Assembly: GCF_016863175.1 (NCBI RefSeq)
Contig: NZ_BOOJ01000010.1
Location: 55,631-119,630 of the forward strand
Reading direction: 5' to 3'
Origin: Paraplanobispora siamensis
GTDB taxonomy: Bacteria; Actinomycetota; Actinomycetes; Streptosporangiales; Streptosporangiaceae
Length of the DNA stretch: 64,000 nucleotides
Shown here in pieces: positions 1-8,806 of this stretch. The position numbers and the translations under genes were made by a program. Below the pieces are notes generated by a model. That model was not told the DNA's origin and ran no database searches. It saw nothing but the letters and a program-made list of their open reading frames with translations. Position 1 is the stretch's first letter, and every line of letters begins with the position of its first letter.

Positions 1-954
1 GAGATCGGCCTGCAGTCGGCCACCGACGGCGAGTTCCGCCGCACCTCCTGGCACATGGACTTCATCTACCGGCTGGGCGGCGTCGCCCCCAACCCCGACG
101 AGCGCATCACCGTGAAGTTCGCCAACGCGCAGGGGCGGATCGAGTTCACCTCCGCCGCACTGCGGGTCCGCGACCGGGTCCGGCTCGATGAGACGATCTT
201 CGCCGAGGACTTCGCCTTCCTGCGCGACACGGTCACCACGGCCACCCCCAAGCTGACCGTCCCCTCGCCCAGCATGGTCCACTACCGGGGCGGCCCCGCC
301 TCGATCGACCCCGGCGTCTATCCCGACGTCGAGGAGTTCTGGTCCGACCTCAGCGCCGCCTACGCCGAGCAGGTCCGCCGGATCGGCGAACTGGGCTGCA
401 CCTACCTGCAGTTCGACGACACCAGCCTGGCCTACCTCAACGACCCCGCGCAGCGCGCCGAGATCGCCGCGCGCGGTGACGACGCCGAGCACCTGCACCT
501 GCGCTACATCAAGCAGATCAACGCCGCGCTGGCCGCCAAGCCGGAGGGCATGACGGTCACCACGCACATGTGCCGGGGCAACTTCCGCTCCTCCTGGGCC
601 GCGGCGGGCGGTTACGACTTCGTCGCCGAGGCGCTCTTCGGCGAGCTGGCCGTGGACGGCTTCTTCCTGGAGTACGACGACGAGCGGTCGGGCGGGTTCG
701 AGCCGCTGCGCTTCGTCCCGCCCGGCAAGACGGTGGTGCTCGGCCTGGTCACCACCAAGAGCGGCGAGCTGGAGTCCAAGGACACCCTCAAGCGCCGCAT
801 CGAGGAGGCGGCCAAGTTCGTCGACGGCGACCGGCTGTGCCTGTCGCCGCAGTGCGGCTTCTCCTCCACGGTCGAGGGCAACGCGCTCAGCGCGGAGGAG
901 CAGTTCGCCAAGCTGGCCCTCATCGCCGAGACCGCCCGGGAGGTCTGGGGCTGA
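1..954 (+). CDS. Cobalamin-independent methionine synthase II family protein (MetE C-terminal-like), 5' truncated by window edge
   Basis: The frame is open from the first base, so the start lies upstream; 317 residues are visible. The opening residues (GLQSATDGEFRR, then SWHMDF) and the later THMCRGN, FLEYD and SPQCGF motifs are the conserved parts of the short, single-domain MetE-like family (YxjG/YxjH type). In this family, His and Cys of HMC, a Glu, and a late Cys ligate the catalytic zinc that activates a thiol. Family members transfer a methyl group from a folate or other donor to homocysteine-like thiols in the cytoplasm, but many short homologues have no proven substrate. The stop is TGA at 952-954. 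A GC hairpin follows before the convergent MFS gene. Family confidence is high; the exact methyl donor is unknown. Confidence 0.85.
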   Translation, partial: EIGLQSATDGEFRRTSWHMDFIYRLGGVAPNPDERITVKFANAQGRIEFTSAALRVRDRVRLDETIFAEDFAFLRDTVTTATPKLTVPSPSMVHYRGGPASIDPGVYPDVEEFWSDLSAAYAEQVRRIGELGCTYLQFDDTSLAYLNDPAQRAEIAARGDDAEHLHLRYIKQINAALAAKPEGMTVTTHMCRGNFRSSWAAAGGYDFVAEALFGELAVDGFFLEYDDERSGGFEPLRFVPPGKTVVLGLVTTKSGELESKDTLKRRIEEAAKFVDGDRLCLSPQCGFSSTVEGNALSAEEQFAKLALIAETAREVWG

Positions 955-978
955 CCGGGCGGTCCCGCGCGGTCGCCG

Positions 979-1013
979 GCGGGCGGCCCCGGCCCCGGTG
1001 GGAGGCCGCCCGC
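979..1013. terminator. Inverted repeat between convergent genes
   Basis: GCGGGCGGCC (979-988) and GGCCGCCCGC (1004-1013) form a 10-bp perfect stem with a 15-nt loop, placed between the MetE-like gene and the convergent MFS gene. There is no U-tract on either strand, so its terminator role is inferred from position. Confidence 0.4.
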
Positions 1014-1020
1014 GCCGTCG

Positions 1021-2343
1021 TCAGGAGGCCGTCCGCGCCGCCGTCGTGGGCTCGTCGGTCAGATCGGCCCGGTGGCTCTCCCGTGTCATGAGGACCGACG
1101 CCACCGTCACCAGGCAGCACGCGGCCATCACGGCGGAGATGAGCACGGTCGAGCCGCCCGCCTCGAGGATGGCGGCGAAGACGAGCGGGGCGAACCCGGC
1201 GCCGGTGGCCGCGATCTGGTAGCCGAGGGAGGCACCGGTGTAGCGGGTCCTGGTGGCGAACATCTCGGCGTACAGCGCGGCCAGCGGGCCGTACATGGCC
1301 GGATGCGCGAGCGACTGGCCGAGCACGACCGCGACCGTGAGCAGGGCGGCCGACCCGGTGCTTATCAGGGGGAAGAGCGCGAAGCTCAGCACGGCCATGG
1401 CGACCGCGCCGCCGAGCACCACCGGGCGCCGGCCGACGCGGTCGGACAGGGCGGCGAAGGACAGGATGGCGACCACCGCCAGCGCGGAGGACAGAGTCAG
1501 GGCGTTCAGCACCGTCGGCCGGGCGAACCCCGCCTCCTCGACCGCGAAGGAGATGACGAAGGTGGTGATGGTGGCCTGCGTGACGAAGGCCGCGAAGCCC
1601 ACGCCGACCGCTAGCGCGAGGTTGCCGGGCTGACGGCGGAACACCTCCACCACCGGCATGCGCTCGACCCCGCTCTGCCGGGCGCGGGCGAACACCGGGG
1701 TCTCCTCGACCTTCAGCCGCACGAACAGGCCCAGTGCCAGCAGCAGGATGCTGAGCAGGAACGGCACCCGCCAGCCCCAGGACAGGAACTGCTGCTCGGT
1801 GGTGATGGCGGCCATGAGGGCCAGGACCAGGGAGGAGACCACCATGCCGCTGGGCGCACCGGCGTTGGTGAACCCGGCCCACAGGCCGCGCCGCGAGGTG
1901 GCGTGCTCGGCCGAGATCAGCACCGCGCCGCCCCACTCGCCGCCGATCGCGATGCCCTGCACGATCCTCAGGAGCACCAGCAGGACCGGTGCCAGGAGGC
2001 CGACCTGGGCGTAGGTCGGCAGCAGGCCGATGAGCGTGCTGGCCACGCCCATCATGGTCATGGTGATCACCAGCATCCGCTTGCGGCCCAGCCGGTCGCC
2101 GAAGTGCCCGAACAGGACGCCGCCGATCGGCCTGGCCAGGTAGCCCGTGGTGAAGGTGCCCAGCGCGGCCACGGTTCCGACGCGCGGGTCGAGGTTGGAG
2201 AAGAAGATCTGACGGAAGAAGGTCGCCGCCGCGGTGGCGTACAGCAGGAAGTCGTAGAACTCGATCAGGCTGCCGAGATAGCTGGACAGTACGGCGCGCC
2301 TGAGCTGGGTGGCCGGCGGCCGGGATGCGTGAGTGTCTGACAT
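1021..2343 (-). CDS. MFS transporter, metabolite:H+ symporter (MHS) family
   Basis: This is a 440-residue integral membrane protein with about 12 hydrophobic segments. Family marks include the loop 2-3 motif GHFGDRLGRKR (residues 79-89) and GGEWGGA in the middle of the N-terminal half. MHS members (ProP, KgtP, ShiA, citrate and dicarboxylate carriers) take up organic acids or compatible solutes with protons; the substrate here cannot be read from sequence. The ATG at 2343 is chosen over an upstream in-frame ATG at 2403 because the extra residues are Arg-rich and unlike an MFS N-terminus. The gene is monocistronic and convergent with the preceding gene. Confidence 0.85.
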   Translation of the reverse strand: MSDTHASRPPATQLRRAVLSSYLGSLIEFYDFLLYATAAATFFRQIFFSNLDPRVGTVAALGTFTTGYLARPIGGVLFGHFGDRLGRKRMLVITMTMMGVASTLIGLLPTYAQVGLLAPVLLVLLRIVQGIAIGGEWGGAVLISAEHATSRRGLWAGFTNAGAPSGMVVSSLVLALMAAITTEQQFLSWGWRVPFLLSILLLALGLFVRLKVEETPVFARARQSGVERMPVVEVFRRQPGNLALAVGVGFAAFVTQATITTFVISFAVEEAGFARPTVLNALTLSSALAVVAILSFAALSDRVGRRPVVLGGAVAMAVLSFALFPLISTGSAALLTVAVVLGQSLAHPAMYGPLAALYAEMFATRTRYTGASLGYQIAATGAGFAPLVFAAILEAGGSTVLISAVMAACCLVTVASVLMTRESHRADLTDEPTTAARTAS

Positions 2344-2559
2344 GGCGGGGCCCTGTCTGTCAGGTGGCCGGTGCCGGGCGGCCACACGTATGGCGCACAT
2401 CACAACGTTGCCCAGAAGTTAAACAAATCCGTGACTGCCGTCAATGCAGTGCCTAATGTGCGGAGTCGTCCGGAGAGCGGGCGACCTTCCCGGCGTTTGG
2501 ATCTTGCCGGCCGGGGCAGCGGTCGGTTACCTCGGGGACGGACGCTGCGGGAGGTCACC

Positions 2560-3567
2560 ATGAAGAAGGGACGACGGAAGGTCGGCACGGTCGCGGTCGT
2601 CGCCCACCAGAAGAAGTCGCTCGGCGGCGGTCTGGACGAGCTGCGCAGGCTCGTGGCCGACCAGGGCGTCGAGAACCTGCTCTGGTACGAGGTCCCCAAG
2701 AGCAAGAAGGCGCCCAAGCAGGTGAAGAAGGTGCTCAAGGAGGGCGCCGACCTGGTCCTGGTGTGGGGCGGGGACGGCATGGTGCAGCGCTGCGTGGACG
2801 TGCTCGCGGGCTCCGGGACGCCGGTGGGGATCATCCCCGCCGGTACGGCCAACATGTTCGCCAGGAACCTCGGCATCCCCGAGGACCTGCCCGAGGCCGT
2901 GCGGATCGCCTTCCACGGCGAGGACCGCAGGCTCGACCTCGGCAGGGTCAACGGCGAGCACTTCGCGGTGATGGCCGGGATCGGGTTCGACGCGGAGATG
3001 ATCAAGGATGCGGACCGGGGGCTGAAGGACCGGATGGGCCGGGCGGCCTACTTCTGGACCGGGCTGCGGCACGTCCGCGGCGAGCTCGTCACCACGAAGA
3101 TCAAGGTCGACGGGACGCCCTGGTTCGAGGGCGAGGCCAGCTGCGTGCTGTTCGGCAACGTCGGCACGATCACCGGCGGCATCGAGGCCTTCGACGACGC
3201 CCGCCCCGACGACGGCTGGCTGGAGGTCGGCGTCACCACGGCCAGCGGTCCCATCCAGTGGGCCCGCACGCTCGGCCGGATGAGCGTGAGCCGCTCCGAC
3301 TCCTCGCCGTTCGTCCGGATGACCCGCGCCCGCAAGGTCACCGTCAAGCTGGGCAGGCCCATGGCCTACGAGCTGGACGGCGGCGCGAAGGGCACCGTCA
3401 CCAAGCTGACCGCCGAGGTCGTCCCCGGCGGCCTCATCCTCCGCGCCCCCGAGCCGGTCGCCTCCGGGCGCGACGGGGAACCGGGGGCGGACGGGGAGGC
3501 CGCGGCGAACGGCAGGCGTGCCGGTGACCGCTCCGCCGACGGAGTGCCCGCCGGGAAGAGCCGGTGA
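2560..3567 (+). CDS. Diacylglycerol/sphingosine kinase family lipid kinase (DagK catalytic domain)
   Basis: The 335-residue protein carries the DAGKc nucleotide site GGDGM (residues 70-74) and the PAGTANMFA loop (93-101) that binds phosphate and Mg2+. The family phosphorylates lipid hydroxyls such as diacylglycerol, sphingosine-like or polyprenol-linked species at the inner membrane face, using ATP. The C-terminal 40 residues are a low-complexity Gly/Ala/Asp/Arg tail outside the catalytic fold. The ATG at 2560 is selected because GGGAGG lies just upstream; the frame is open further 5' but that stretch does not resemble the family. The SDR gene follows 48 nt later and may be cotranscribed. Confidence 0.85.
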   Translation: MKKGRRKVGTVAVVAHQKKSLGGGLDELRRLVADQGVENLLWYEVPKSKKAPKQVKKVLKEGADLVLVWGGDGMVQRCVDVLAGSGTPVGIIPAGTANMFARNLGIPEDLPEAVRIAFHGEDRRLDLGRVNGEHFAVMAGIGFDAEMIKDADRGLKDRMGRAAYFWTGLRHVRGELVTTKIKVDGTPWFEGEASCVLFGNVGTITGGIEAFDDARPDDGWLEVGVTTASGPIQWARTLGRMSVSRSDSSPFVRMTRARKVTVKLGRPMAYELDGGAKGTVTKLTAEVVPGGLILRAPEPVASGRDGEPGADGEAAANGRRAGDRSADGVPAGKSR

Positions 3568-3615
3568 GTAGGGTGATCTCCACAAGCTTCGCCTGATCCG
3601 GAAGTGGTGGGCGCC

Positions 3616-4518
3616 ATGGGCACGGACCGCTGGACCGAGGACGACATCCCCGAGCAGAAGGGGAGGATCGCGGTGGTCACCGGCGCCAACTCCGGCATCG
3701 GCCTGGAGACCGCCCGGGTGCTCGCCGCCAGGGGCGCCACGGTGGTGATCGCCTGTCGCGACACGGCCAGGGCGGAGCGCGCGGCCGATCTCATCGGCTG
3801 CCCGGTCGAGGTGCTCCGGCTCGACCTGGCCTCGCTCGACTCGGTACGGCAGGCGGCGCAGGAGGTGCGCGACCGCCACGACCGCGTCGACCTGCTGATC
3901 AACAACGCCGGGGTGATGGTGCCGCCCCTGACCCGCACCGCGGACGGCTTCGAGCTGCAGTTCGGCACCAACCACCTGGGCCACTTCGCCCTCACCGGGC
4001 TGCTGCTCGACCTGCTGCTGCCGGTGCCGGGCTCCCGGGTCGTCACCGTCGCCAGCATGGCCCACCACCGGGGCCGCATCGACTTCGACGACCTGCACTC
4101 CGAGCGGTCCTACGACCGGGTCGCCGCCTACGGCCGCTCGAAGCTGGCCAACCTGCTGTTCACCTACGAGCTCCAGCGCCGCCTGTCCGCCGCCGGGGCG
4201 GAGACGGCTGCGCTGGCCGCCCACCCCGGGGTGGCCCCGACCGAGCTGGCCCGCCACCTGCCCGGGGTGCTGCGATTCCTCAACGACACCGCGGGCAGGC
4301 TCGTGCTCCAGCGTCCCGAGATGGGCGCCCTGGCCACTCTGCGGGCGGCCACCGATCCGCAGGCCGAGGGCGGCTCCTACTACGGCCCGTCCAGCCTGGG
4401 CGGGATGCGCGGCCACCCGGAGCGGGTCCGTTCCAGCGCCCGCTCCCACGACACCGCCGTCCAGGCCCGCCTGTGGGAGGAGTCCGAGCGCCTGACCGGG
4501 GTCGCCTATCCGGTGTGA
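3616..4518 (+). CDS. SDR family NAD(P)-dependent oxidoreductase
   Basis: The 300-residue protein has the classical short-chain dehydrogenase layout: cofactor motif TGANSGIG (residues 22-29), NNAG (96-99), active-site Ser at about 147 and YGRSK (Tyr172, Lys176). The N-terminal WTEDDIPEQKGR matches the retinol dehydrogenase/protochlorophyllide reductase-like branch (WWOX/RDH type), which reduces or oxidises hydrophobic carbonyls or alcohols. The substrate is unknown. The start is taken at ATG 3616 because homologues begin just before the WT..DIP segment; GTG codons at 3604 and 3607 are alternatives. Confidence 0.85.
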   Translation: MGTDRWTEDDIPEQKGRIAVVTGANSGIGLETARVLAARGATVVIACRDTARAERAADLIGCPVEVLRLDLASLDSVRQAAQEVRDRHDRVDLLINNAGVMVPPLTRTADGFELQFGTNHLGHFALTGLLLDLLLPVPGSRVVTVASMAHHRGRIDFDDLHSERSYDRVAAYGRSKLANLLFTYELQRRLSAAGAETAALAAHPGVAPTELARHLPGVLRFLNDTAGRLVLQRPEMGALATLRAATDPQAEGGSYYGPSSLGGMRGHPERVRSSARSHDTAVQARLWEESERLTGVAYPV

Positions 4519-4561
4519 CGCGCGCCCAGCCCGGTCAGCCCGGTCGGCCCGGTCGGCGCGC

Positions 4562-5380
4562 TCAGACCCGGGTGACCGTCATCTGCAGCTCGGTGACCCA
4601 GTCCTTCGGGTCCTGCGGGCAGTCGAGATAGACCTCGCGGGCCAGGCCGACCGGGCGGTAGCCGTTCTCCTCGATCCAGTGAGCCAGGACCTGGAAGGTC
4701 GGGTCGACCTCCTCCATCGGGCCGCGGTGGACGATCGTGGCGGCTGTCTCGACCGCGGGCAGGTCCACGATCTCGAAGTCGAATCCCTCCCGGGGCGCCG
4801 TGGCGACCTGCATGCCCGCGTGCACGACCACCTTGCCGTCGTCGCCGGGCTCGTAGCAGGCGATGCCCGGGCCGGTGATCTCGACCCCGGCGCGTTCCAG
4901 CCGCGCGCACAGCTCCTGGTAGAGCGGCTGGATGACCGGGCCGATGTCCTCGCCGTCGTAGCTGGCCGCGACCGCGGTGAGCTCCGCGACGCGGACCGGG
5001 GCGACACGCTTGACCATGACCTCTTCCGTGCTCATGTGCCCTTCCCTCTCGATCATCCGGAGCCTCGCCTCGACCCGGAGCAGCCGTGCGGCGTCGGCCG
5101 CGATCCGCTCCTCCAGCTCCGCGCGGCGCAGCCGTACCATGCCGTGCAGCTCCTCGGCGCTCACCTTCTCGTCGAGGATCGAGGCCACCTGCCGCAGGGT
5201 GAAGCCGAGGTCCTTCAGAGCGATGATGCGGTTGAGCCGCGCGAGCTGGGCGGCCTGGTAGAACCGGTAGCCGCTGGCCGGGTCGACGTGGGCCGGCCGG
5301 AGCAACCCGAGCGCGTCGTAGTGACGCAGCATCCGGATCGACACGCGGCCGAGCTGGGCGAAGTCTCCGATGCTGAACAT
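4562..5380 (-). CDS. MerR family regulator with GyrI-like effector-binding domain
   Basis: The 272-residue protein has an N-terminal MerR winged helix (residues 1-70: FSIGDFAQLG, IRMLRHYDALGLL, GYRFY), a dimerising coiled coil to about 110, and a GyrI/BmrR-type ligand-binding domain to the end. Such regulators bind hydrophobic or cationic drugs and activate promoters with long spacers by DNA distortion. Its own promoter region has a 19-bp spacer between TTGACC and TACACC with a near-perfect palindrome inside, which suggests autoregulation. GAAGG lies 4 nt before the ATG. No obvious target gene is adjacent. Confidence 0.88.
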   Translation of the reverse strand: MFSIGDFAQLGRVSIRMLRHYDALGLLRPAHVDPASGYRFYQAAQLARLNRIIALKDLGFTLRQVASILDEKVSAEELHGMVRLRRAELEERIAADAARLLRVEARLRMIEREGHMSTEEVMVKRVAPVRVAELTAVAASYDGEDIGPVIQPLYQELCARLERAGVEITGPGIACYEPGDDGKVVVHAGMQVATAPREGFDFEIVDLPAVETAATIVHRGPMEEVDPTFQVLAHWIEENGYRPVGLAREVYLDCPQDPKDWVTELQMTVTRV

Positions 5381-5390
5381 GGTGCCTTCA

Positions 5391-5421
5391 GGTGTAGGGC
5401 CTCACACGGTGTCAGGGTCAA
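5391..5421 (-). promoter_or_regulatory. MerR-type promoter with 19-bp spacer and operator
   Basis: Read on the minus strand: -35 TTGACC (5421-5416), spacer of exactly 19 bp, -10 TACACC (5396-5391). The spacer contains CCTGACACCGTGTGAGG (5416-5400), an inverted repeat with one mismatch. Long spacers with a central dyad are the hallmark of MerR-controlled promoters. Confidence 0.6.
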
Positions 5422-5480
5422 CGCCGTCGAAACGCCGTCAGGGGGACGCCGTCGGGACCGACACTGCCAGAGGGTCGGCC

Positions 5481-6014
5481 TCAGCGCAGGGCCCGGGCGT
5501 ACAGGCGGGCGAAGGCGTGCTGCAGGAGCACCGGGGCGGGGCCCGCGATCCGGGTGTACCACCGGCCGGGGCGGCTGTAGGCGTGCACCGTGAACCACAC
5601 CCGCCCGCCGGAGTCGCGCTCCAGCAGGAAGCCCTCCTCGCCGCTCTCCGGATGCCCGGACAGGGTGCCGTAGCCGAACCCGGCGCGGTCCTCCTCCTCC
5701 AGCGCCCACACGACCCGGCAGGGCGCGGAGATCCGCAGCGGTCCCAGGCCCATGCGCGAGACCACGGTCACCCCCCGCGCCGCCCTGGGGGCGGAGGCGA
5801 CCGGGCGCAGGCCGCACCCGGCGTGCGCCCGCCACGTCAGCAGGGTCTCGGCGGCCCGCTCCAGGCTCTCCCCGCGGCCGATGAGCGTCCGGTGGCGCAG
5901 CCGCCGGTAGCCGGGCGGGACGGCGCCCGTCTGGAACTCCTCGGTGTCCGGATGGGTGAGGCCGACGTCGGGATAGCTGAAGGCGGCGTCGCGGTAGCGC
6001 TGCAGGAGGTCCAT
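5481..6014 (-). CDS. DUF1990 family protein
   Basis: The 177-residue protein has the DUF1990 pattern: GYRRLRHRTLIGRG near residues 35-50, then GYGTLSGHPESGEEGFLLE and WFTVHAYSRPGRWYTRIAGP toward the end. The fold is thought to be related to SRPBCC lipid- or ligand-binding proteins; no enzymatic role is established. It starts 42 nt after the YndJ-like gene on the same strand, so the two probably form an operon driven from the palindrome-bearing promoter at about 6980. It is cytoplasmic by absence of a signal or membrane segments. Confidence 0.8.
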   Translation of the reverse strand: MDLLQRYRDAAFSYPDVGLTHPDTEEFQTGAVPPGYRRLRHRTLIGRGESLERAAETLLTWRAHAGCGLRPVASAPRAARGVTVVSRMGLGPLRISAPCRVVWALEEEDRAGFGYGTLSGHPESGEEGFLLERDSGGRVWFTVHAYSRPGRWYTRIAGPAPVLLQHAFARLYARALR

Positions 6015-6056
6015 CGTGCTCCTCGTCGGTGGATGCGGCAGTGGGAGTGCGGGCGG

Positions 6057-6959
6057 TCAGAGCGGCTCGGGGCGGAGCCTGAGCCGGGCGGCGATCGCGC
6101 ACAGGGCGAACCCGAGGGCGTTGGCCAGGCCGTGGGTGGCGATCATCCAGTCCAGCGGCGGATGGGGCAGACCGGCCGCCTGGCCCAGCGCCCAGCTCAT
6201 GGCCAGCAGCATCGAGACCACCAGGACCGCGGACGCCACGGTGAGCAGGACACCGTTCAGCCGGTCGTGGCCGCCCCGCCGCACCTCGGCCAGCGTCAGC
6301 AGGCTCACCAGCCACATACCCGCGGTGAGCACCGCCGCCCCGGCCAGTTCGGCCCAGTCGCCTGCGAAGTAGCCGCCGAGCACCAGCAGCGTCCCGCCGG
6401 GCACGCTGAGCGCCGCCGCCCGTGTGAGCGGACCGTCCCCGGCGGCGCGGCAGGTCAGCCCCGCGACGAGCGCGGCGGCGAAGCCGGCGAAGTGGAAGTG
6501 GGCGACGGTGAGCGCCAGGATCTTCAGCGAGAAGCCCCACAGCGGGTGGCCCGCGCGCTCGGCGACCAGGGCGACGGCGCCGACGGCGGGGGTGACCATC
6601 GCGGTGAGGACGGCGACCTCCACGGGGGCGGGCAGGCGCCGCGCCGGAGCGCGGAGGGCGACGGGGGAGCCGGACGGATCCGCGGCGCCGGGGACACGGG
6701 ACGGGCTCGTGGAGGCGGGGGAGTAGCGGGACCACAGGCGGATCGGTGCCTGCACGGCCAGGCACACGGTGGCGAGCGCGTAGACCGAGGCCGCGGCGGC
6801 CGCCCAGGGACCGCGTTCCAGCCACAGGGAGGCCGCGCCCGGCAGCGCGCCGGCCCACCACACCGGCGGCAGCCACGGGGGCACTCGGAGCAGGCGCAGA
6901 CCGGCCGGGACCACCACGAGCATCCCGATCGTCAGAACCGCGTCGAGCAGGGGACGCAT
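6057..6959 (-). CDS. YndJ-like integral membrane protein
   Basis: This 300-residue polytopic membrane protein has about eight to nine hydrophobic segments and His residues in a segment reading VAHFHFAGFAAAL and near MIATHGLANALGFAL. This is the pattern of the YndJ family, which is of unknown function and is often found beside DUF1990-type proteins. The ATG at 6959 is chosen over the ATG at 6971 because GGAGG lies 5 nt before it. The upstream region carries a TetR-like operator palindrome. Confidence 0.72.
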   Translation of the reverse strand: MRPLLDAVLTIGMLVVVPAGLRLLRVPPWLPPVWWAGALPGAASLWLERGPWAAAAASVYALATVCLAVQAPIRLWSRYSPASTSPSRVPGAADPSGSPVALRAPARRLPAPVEVAVLTAMVTPAVGAVALVAERAGHPLWGFSLKILALTVAHFHFAGFAAALVAGLTCRAAGDGPLTRAAALSVPGGTLLVLGGYFAGDWAELAGAAVLTAGMWLVSLLTLAEVRRGGHDRLNGVLLTVASAVLVVSMLLAMSWALGQAAGLPHPPLDWMIATHGLANALGFALCAIAARLRLRPEPL

Positions 6960-6972
6960 GGCGCCCTCCAAT

Positions 6973-6988
6973 TTTGAACACGTTCAAA
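6973..6988. promoter_or_regulatory. Palindromic operator TTTGAAC-N2-GTTCAAA upstream of yndJ-DUF1990 pair
   Basis: TTTGAACACGTTCAAA has perfect 7-bp arms with a 2-nt centre, 13 nt before the YndJ start and immediately upstream of the Shine-Dalgarno. The form is typical of TetR-family operators. No dedicated regulator gene is adjacent, so the binding protein is unidentified. Confidence 0.6.
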
Positions 6989-7065
6989 TCCTGACTCCCT
7001 CACGGTAGCACCCGGCCGGAGATAACCGGTTGGCGGGCTGACGCGGTGGGGGGAGCATGGCGGGC

Positions 7066-7806
7066 ATGTCACTGCGTTTCCATGAGATCGCCGAGAGCGG
7101 TCATCGCATCCTCAACCCGTTCACCGACGACAAGCTCGCCCTGCTCGGTGAGGTCGCCCGGCTCCGGTCCGGCATGCGGCTGCTCGACCTGGGCTGCGGG
7201 AAGGGGGAGATGCTCTGCCAGTGGTCGCGGGCCCACGGGATCGAGGGGGTCGGGGTCGACATCAGCGAGGTCTTCCTCGACGGCGCCAGGGCCAGGGCCG
7301 CGGAGCTCGGGGTGAGCGGGCGGGTGCGCTTCGAGCACGGGGACGCCGGCGCCTACCGGGCCGAGCCGGGCTCCTTCGACGTCGTGTCCTGCCTCGGGGT
7401 GACGTGGATCGGCGGCGGCCTGGAGGGAACCGTCAAGCTGATGCTCCCCGCGCTCAAGGACGACGGGATCCTCCTCGTCGGCGAGCCGTACTGGATCTCC
7501 GAGCCGCCCGCGGGGGCCCACGAGGCCTTCGGCTTCGCGCCGGAGGAGTTCGCCTCGCTGGCCGGGACCTTCGACAGGTTCGAGGCGGCCGGGACCGAGG
7601 TACTGGAGATGGTCCTGGCCGACCGGGACAGCTGGGACCGCTACGTCGCCAGCCAGTGGTGGACGCTGAGCGACTGGCTGCGCGCCAACCCCGATGATCC
7701 CGACGTCGTGGACGTCCGCGCCTTCCTGGAGGGCTCGCGCCGCTTCCACGTGGAGTACGGCAGGCGGTATCTCGGCTGGGGCGTCTTCGTGGTGCGCCGT
7801 CGTTGA
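7066..7806 (+). CDS. Class I SAM-dependent methyltransferase
   Basis: The 246-residue protein has the SAM-binding motif LLDLGCGKGEMLC near residues 35-47 and an acidic motif II (GVGVDISEVFL). It has a typical Rossmann methyltransferase length. The acceptor is unknown; close family members are annotated only as methyltransferases. The start is placed at ATG 7066 because the purine-rich GGGGGGAG ends 10 nt upstream and homologues begin at the LRFHEIAESGHRI segment; ATG 7057 is too close to that site. The gene is divergent from the YndJ pair. Confidence 0.8.
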   Translation: MSLRFHEIAESGHRILNPFTDDKLALLGEVARLRSGMRLLDLGCGKGEMLCQWSRAHGIEGVGVDISEVFLDGARARAAELGVSGRVRFEHGDAGAYRAEPGSFDVVSCLGVTWIGGGLEGTVKLMLPALKDDGILLVGEPYWISEPPAGAHEAFGFAPEEFASLAGTFDRFEAAGTEVLEMVLADRDSWDRYVASQWWTLSDWLRANPDDPDVVDVRAFLEGSRRFHVEYGRRYLGWGVFVVRRR

Positions 7807-7876
7807 CGGTTACCGGCCGGTAGAAATATGTTCTAGAAAACTGTTCTGGAACGACCGCCGACCGCCCGGAGGCATC

Positions 7877-8710
7877 ATGACCGACGTCCAGCTCGCCCGG
7901 CAGGCCTGGCGCCGTCTGGAGCCCGTCCACGGGATGATCTACTTCGTGCCCGAGGCCACCGAGCGCTACGCCGCTCTGGGCCTGGACGTCCACGCGGGAT
8001 ACTTCGCCTCCCGCTCGGCGGCGTTCGGCACCGCCTCGCCGGAGCTGGTCATCGCGACCTTCTACAACTTCTGCCCCGCGCTGGTACGGCGGGCGCTGCC
8101 GGCCGCCTGGGAGGTCGTGACCCCCGAGAAGATCCTCCAGGCCCGCTACGACGCCGCCGGCGCGGCGCTGCGCCGGGGCGGGATCGACGGGGTGCCCGGC
8201 CTGGCCGAGACGGTCGCGCTGGCCCGCCGGGCGGCCGAGCGCGCCTGCGAGCACCCGCAGGGCCGGCCGCTGTTCGCGGCGCACGCCACACTGCCCTGGC
8301 CCGACGACCCGCTGCTGGAGCTGTGGCACGCCCAGACCCTGCTGCGCGAGTTCCGGGGCGACGGCCACGTCGCGACCCTGCTCGCCGAGGGGGTCGGGCC
8401 GCTGGAGGCGCTGGTCCTGCACGGTGCCTCCGGGGGCGTGCCGACGATCTTCCTGAAGTTCAGCCGCGCCTGGCCGGAGGAGGAGTGGGCGGCGGCCGAG
8501 GAGGCGCTGCGCGGGCGCGGGCTGCTGGCCGGTGACGAGCTCACCGAGCAGGGACGGGCGCTGCGGCAGCGCATCGAGGACCGCACCGACGAGCTGGCCC
8601 TGCCCGCCTACGCCGCGCTCGAAGACGAGGAGCTCGCCCGCCTGGCCGAGCTGGCCCGCCCCTTCGGCCGCGCCGTGGTCGGCGCGGGCCTGCTGAACAT
8701 CGGCGGCTGA
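7877..8710 (+). CDS. SCO6745-like conserved actinobacterial protein
   Basis: This 277-residue, mainly alpha-helical soluble protein has motifs PVHGMIYFVPEA, YFASRSAAFG and TFYNFCPALV. These are characteristic of the SCO6745 family, widespread in actinobacteria and without assigned function. GGAGG sits 4 nt before the ATG. A run of Arg/Glu residues in the C-terminal half (QGRALRQRIEDRTDELA) resembles a MarR-like wing in some members, but I cannot support a DNA-binding claim. A strong bidirectional hairpin follows. Confidence 0.7.
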   Translation: MTDVQLARQAWRRLEPVHGMIYFVPEATERYAALGLDVHAGYFASRSAAFGTASPELVIATFYNFCPALVRRALPAAWEVVTPEKILQARYDAAGAALRRGGIDGVPGLAETVALARRAAERACEHPQGRPLFAAHATLPWPDDPLLELWHAQTLLREFRGDGHVATLLAEGVGPLEALVLHGASGGVPTIFLKFSRAWPEEEWAAAEEALRGRGLLAGDELTEQGRALRQRIEDRTDELALPAYAALEDEELARLAELARPFGRAVVGAGLLNIGG

Positions 8711-8713
8711 CCC

Positions 8714-8780
8714 GCCCGGCCCGTCGCTGTCCGGCCCGTCGCTGTCCGGCTTGTCACTGTCCGGCTTGTCACTGTCCGGC
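8714..8780 (+). repeat. 15-bp imperfect tandem repeat
   Basis: Four successive copies of a 15-nt unit (GTC-G/A-CTGTCCGGC plus two variable bases) lie between the SCO6745-like gene and the terminator hairpin. They are intergenic and look like slippage products. Confidence 0.6.
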
Positions 8781-8801
8781 GCCCCTAACACGGGGCGCCG
8801 G
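8776..8801. terminator. Bidirectional terminator hairpin
   Basis: CCGGCGCCCC (8776-8785), loop TAACAC, GGGGCGCCGG (8792-8801) form a 10-bp perfect stem between two convergent genes. No U-tract is present, as is usual in high-GC actinobacteria. Confidence 0.7.
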
Positions 8802-8806
8802 TCCGG

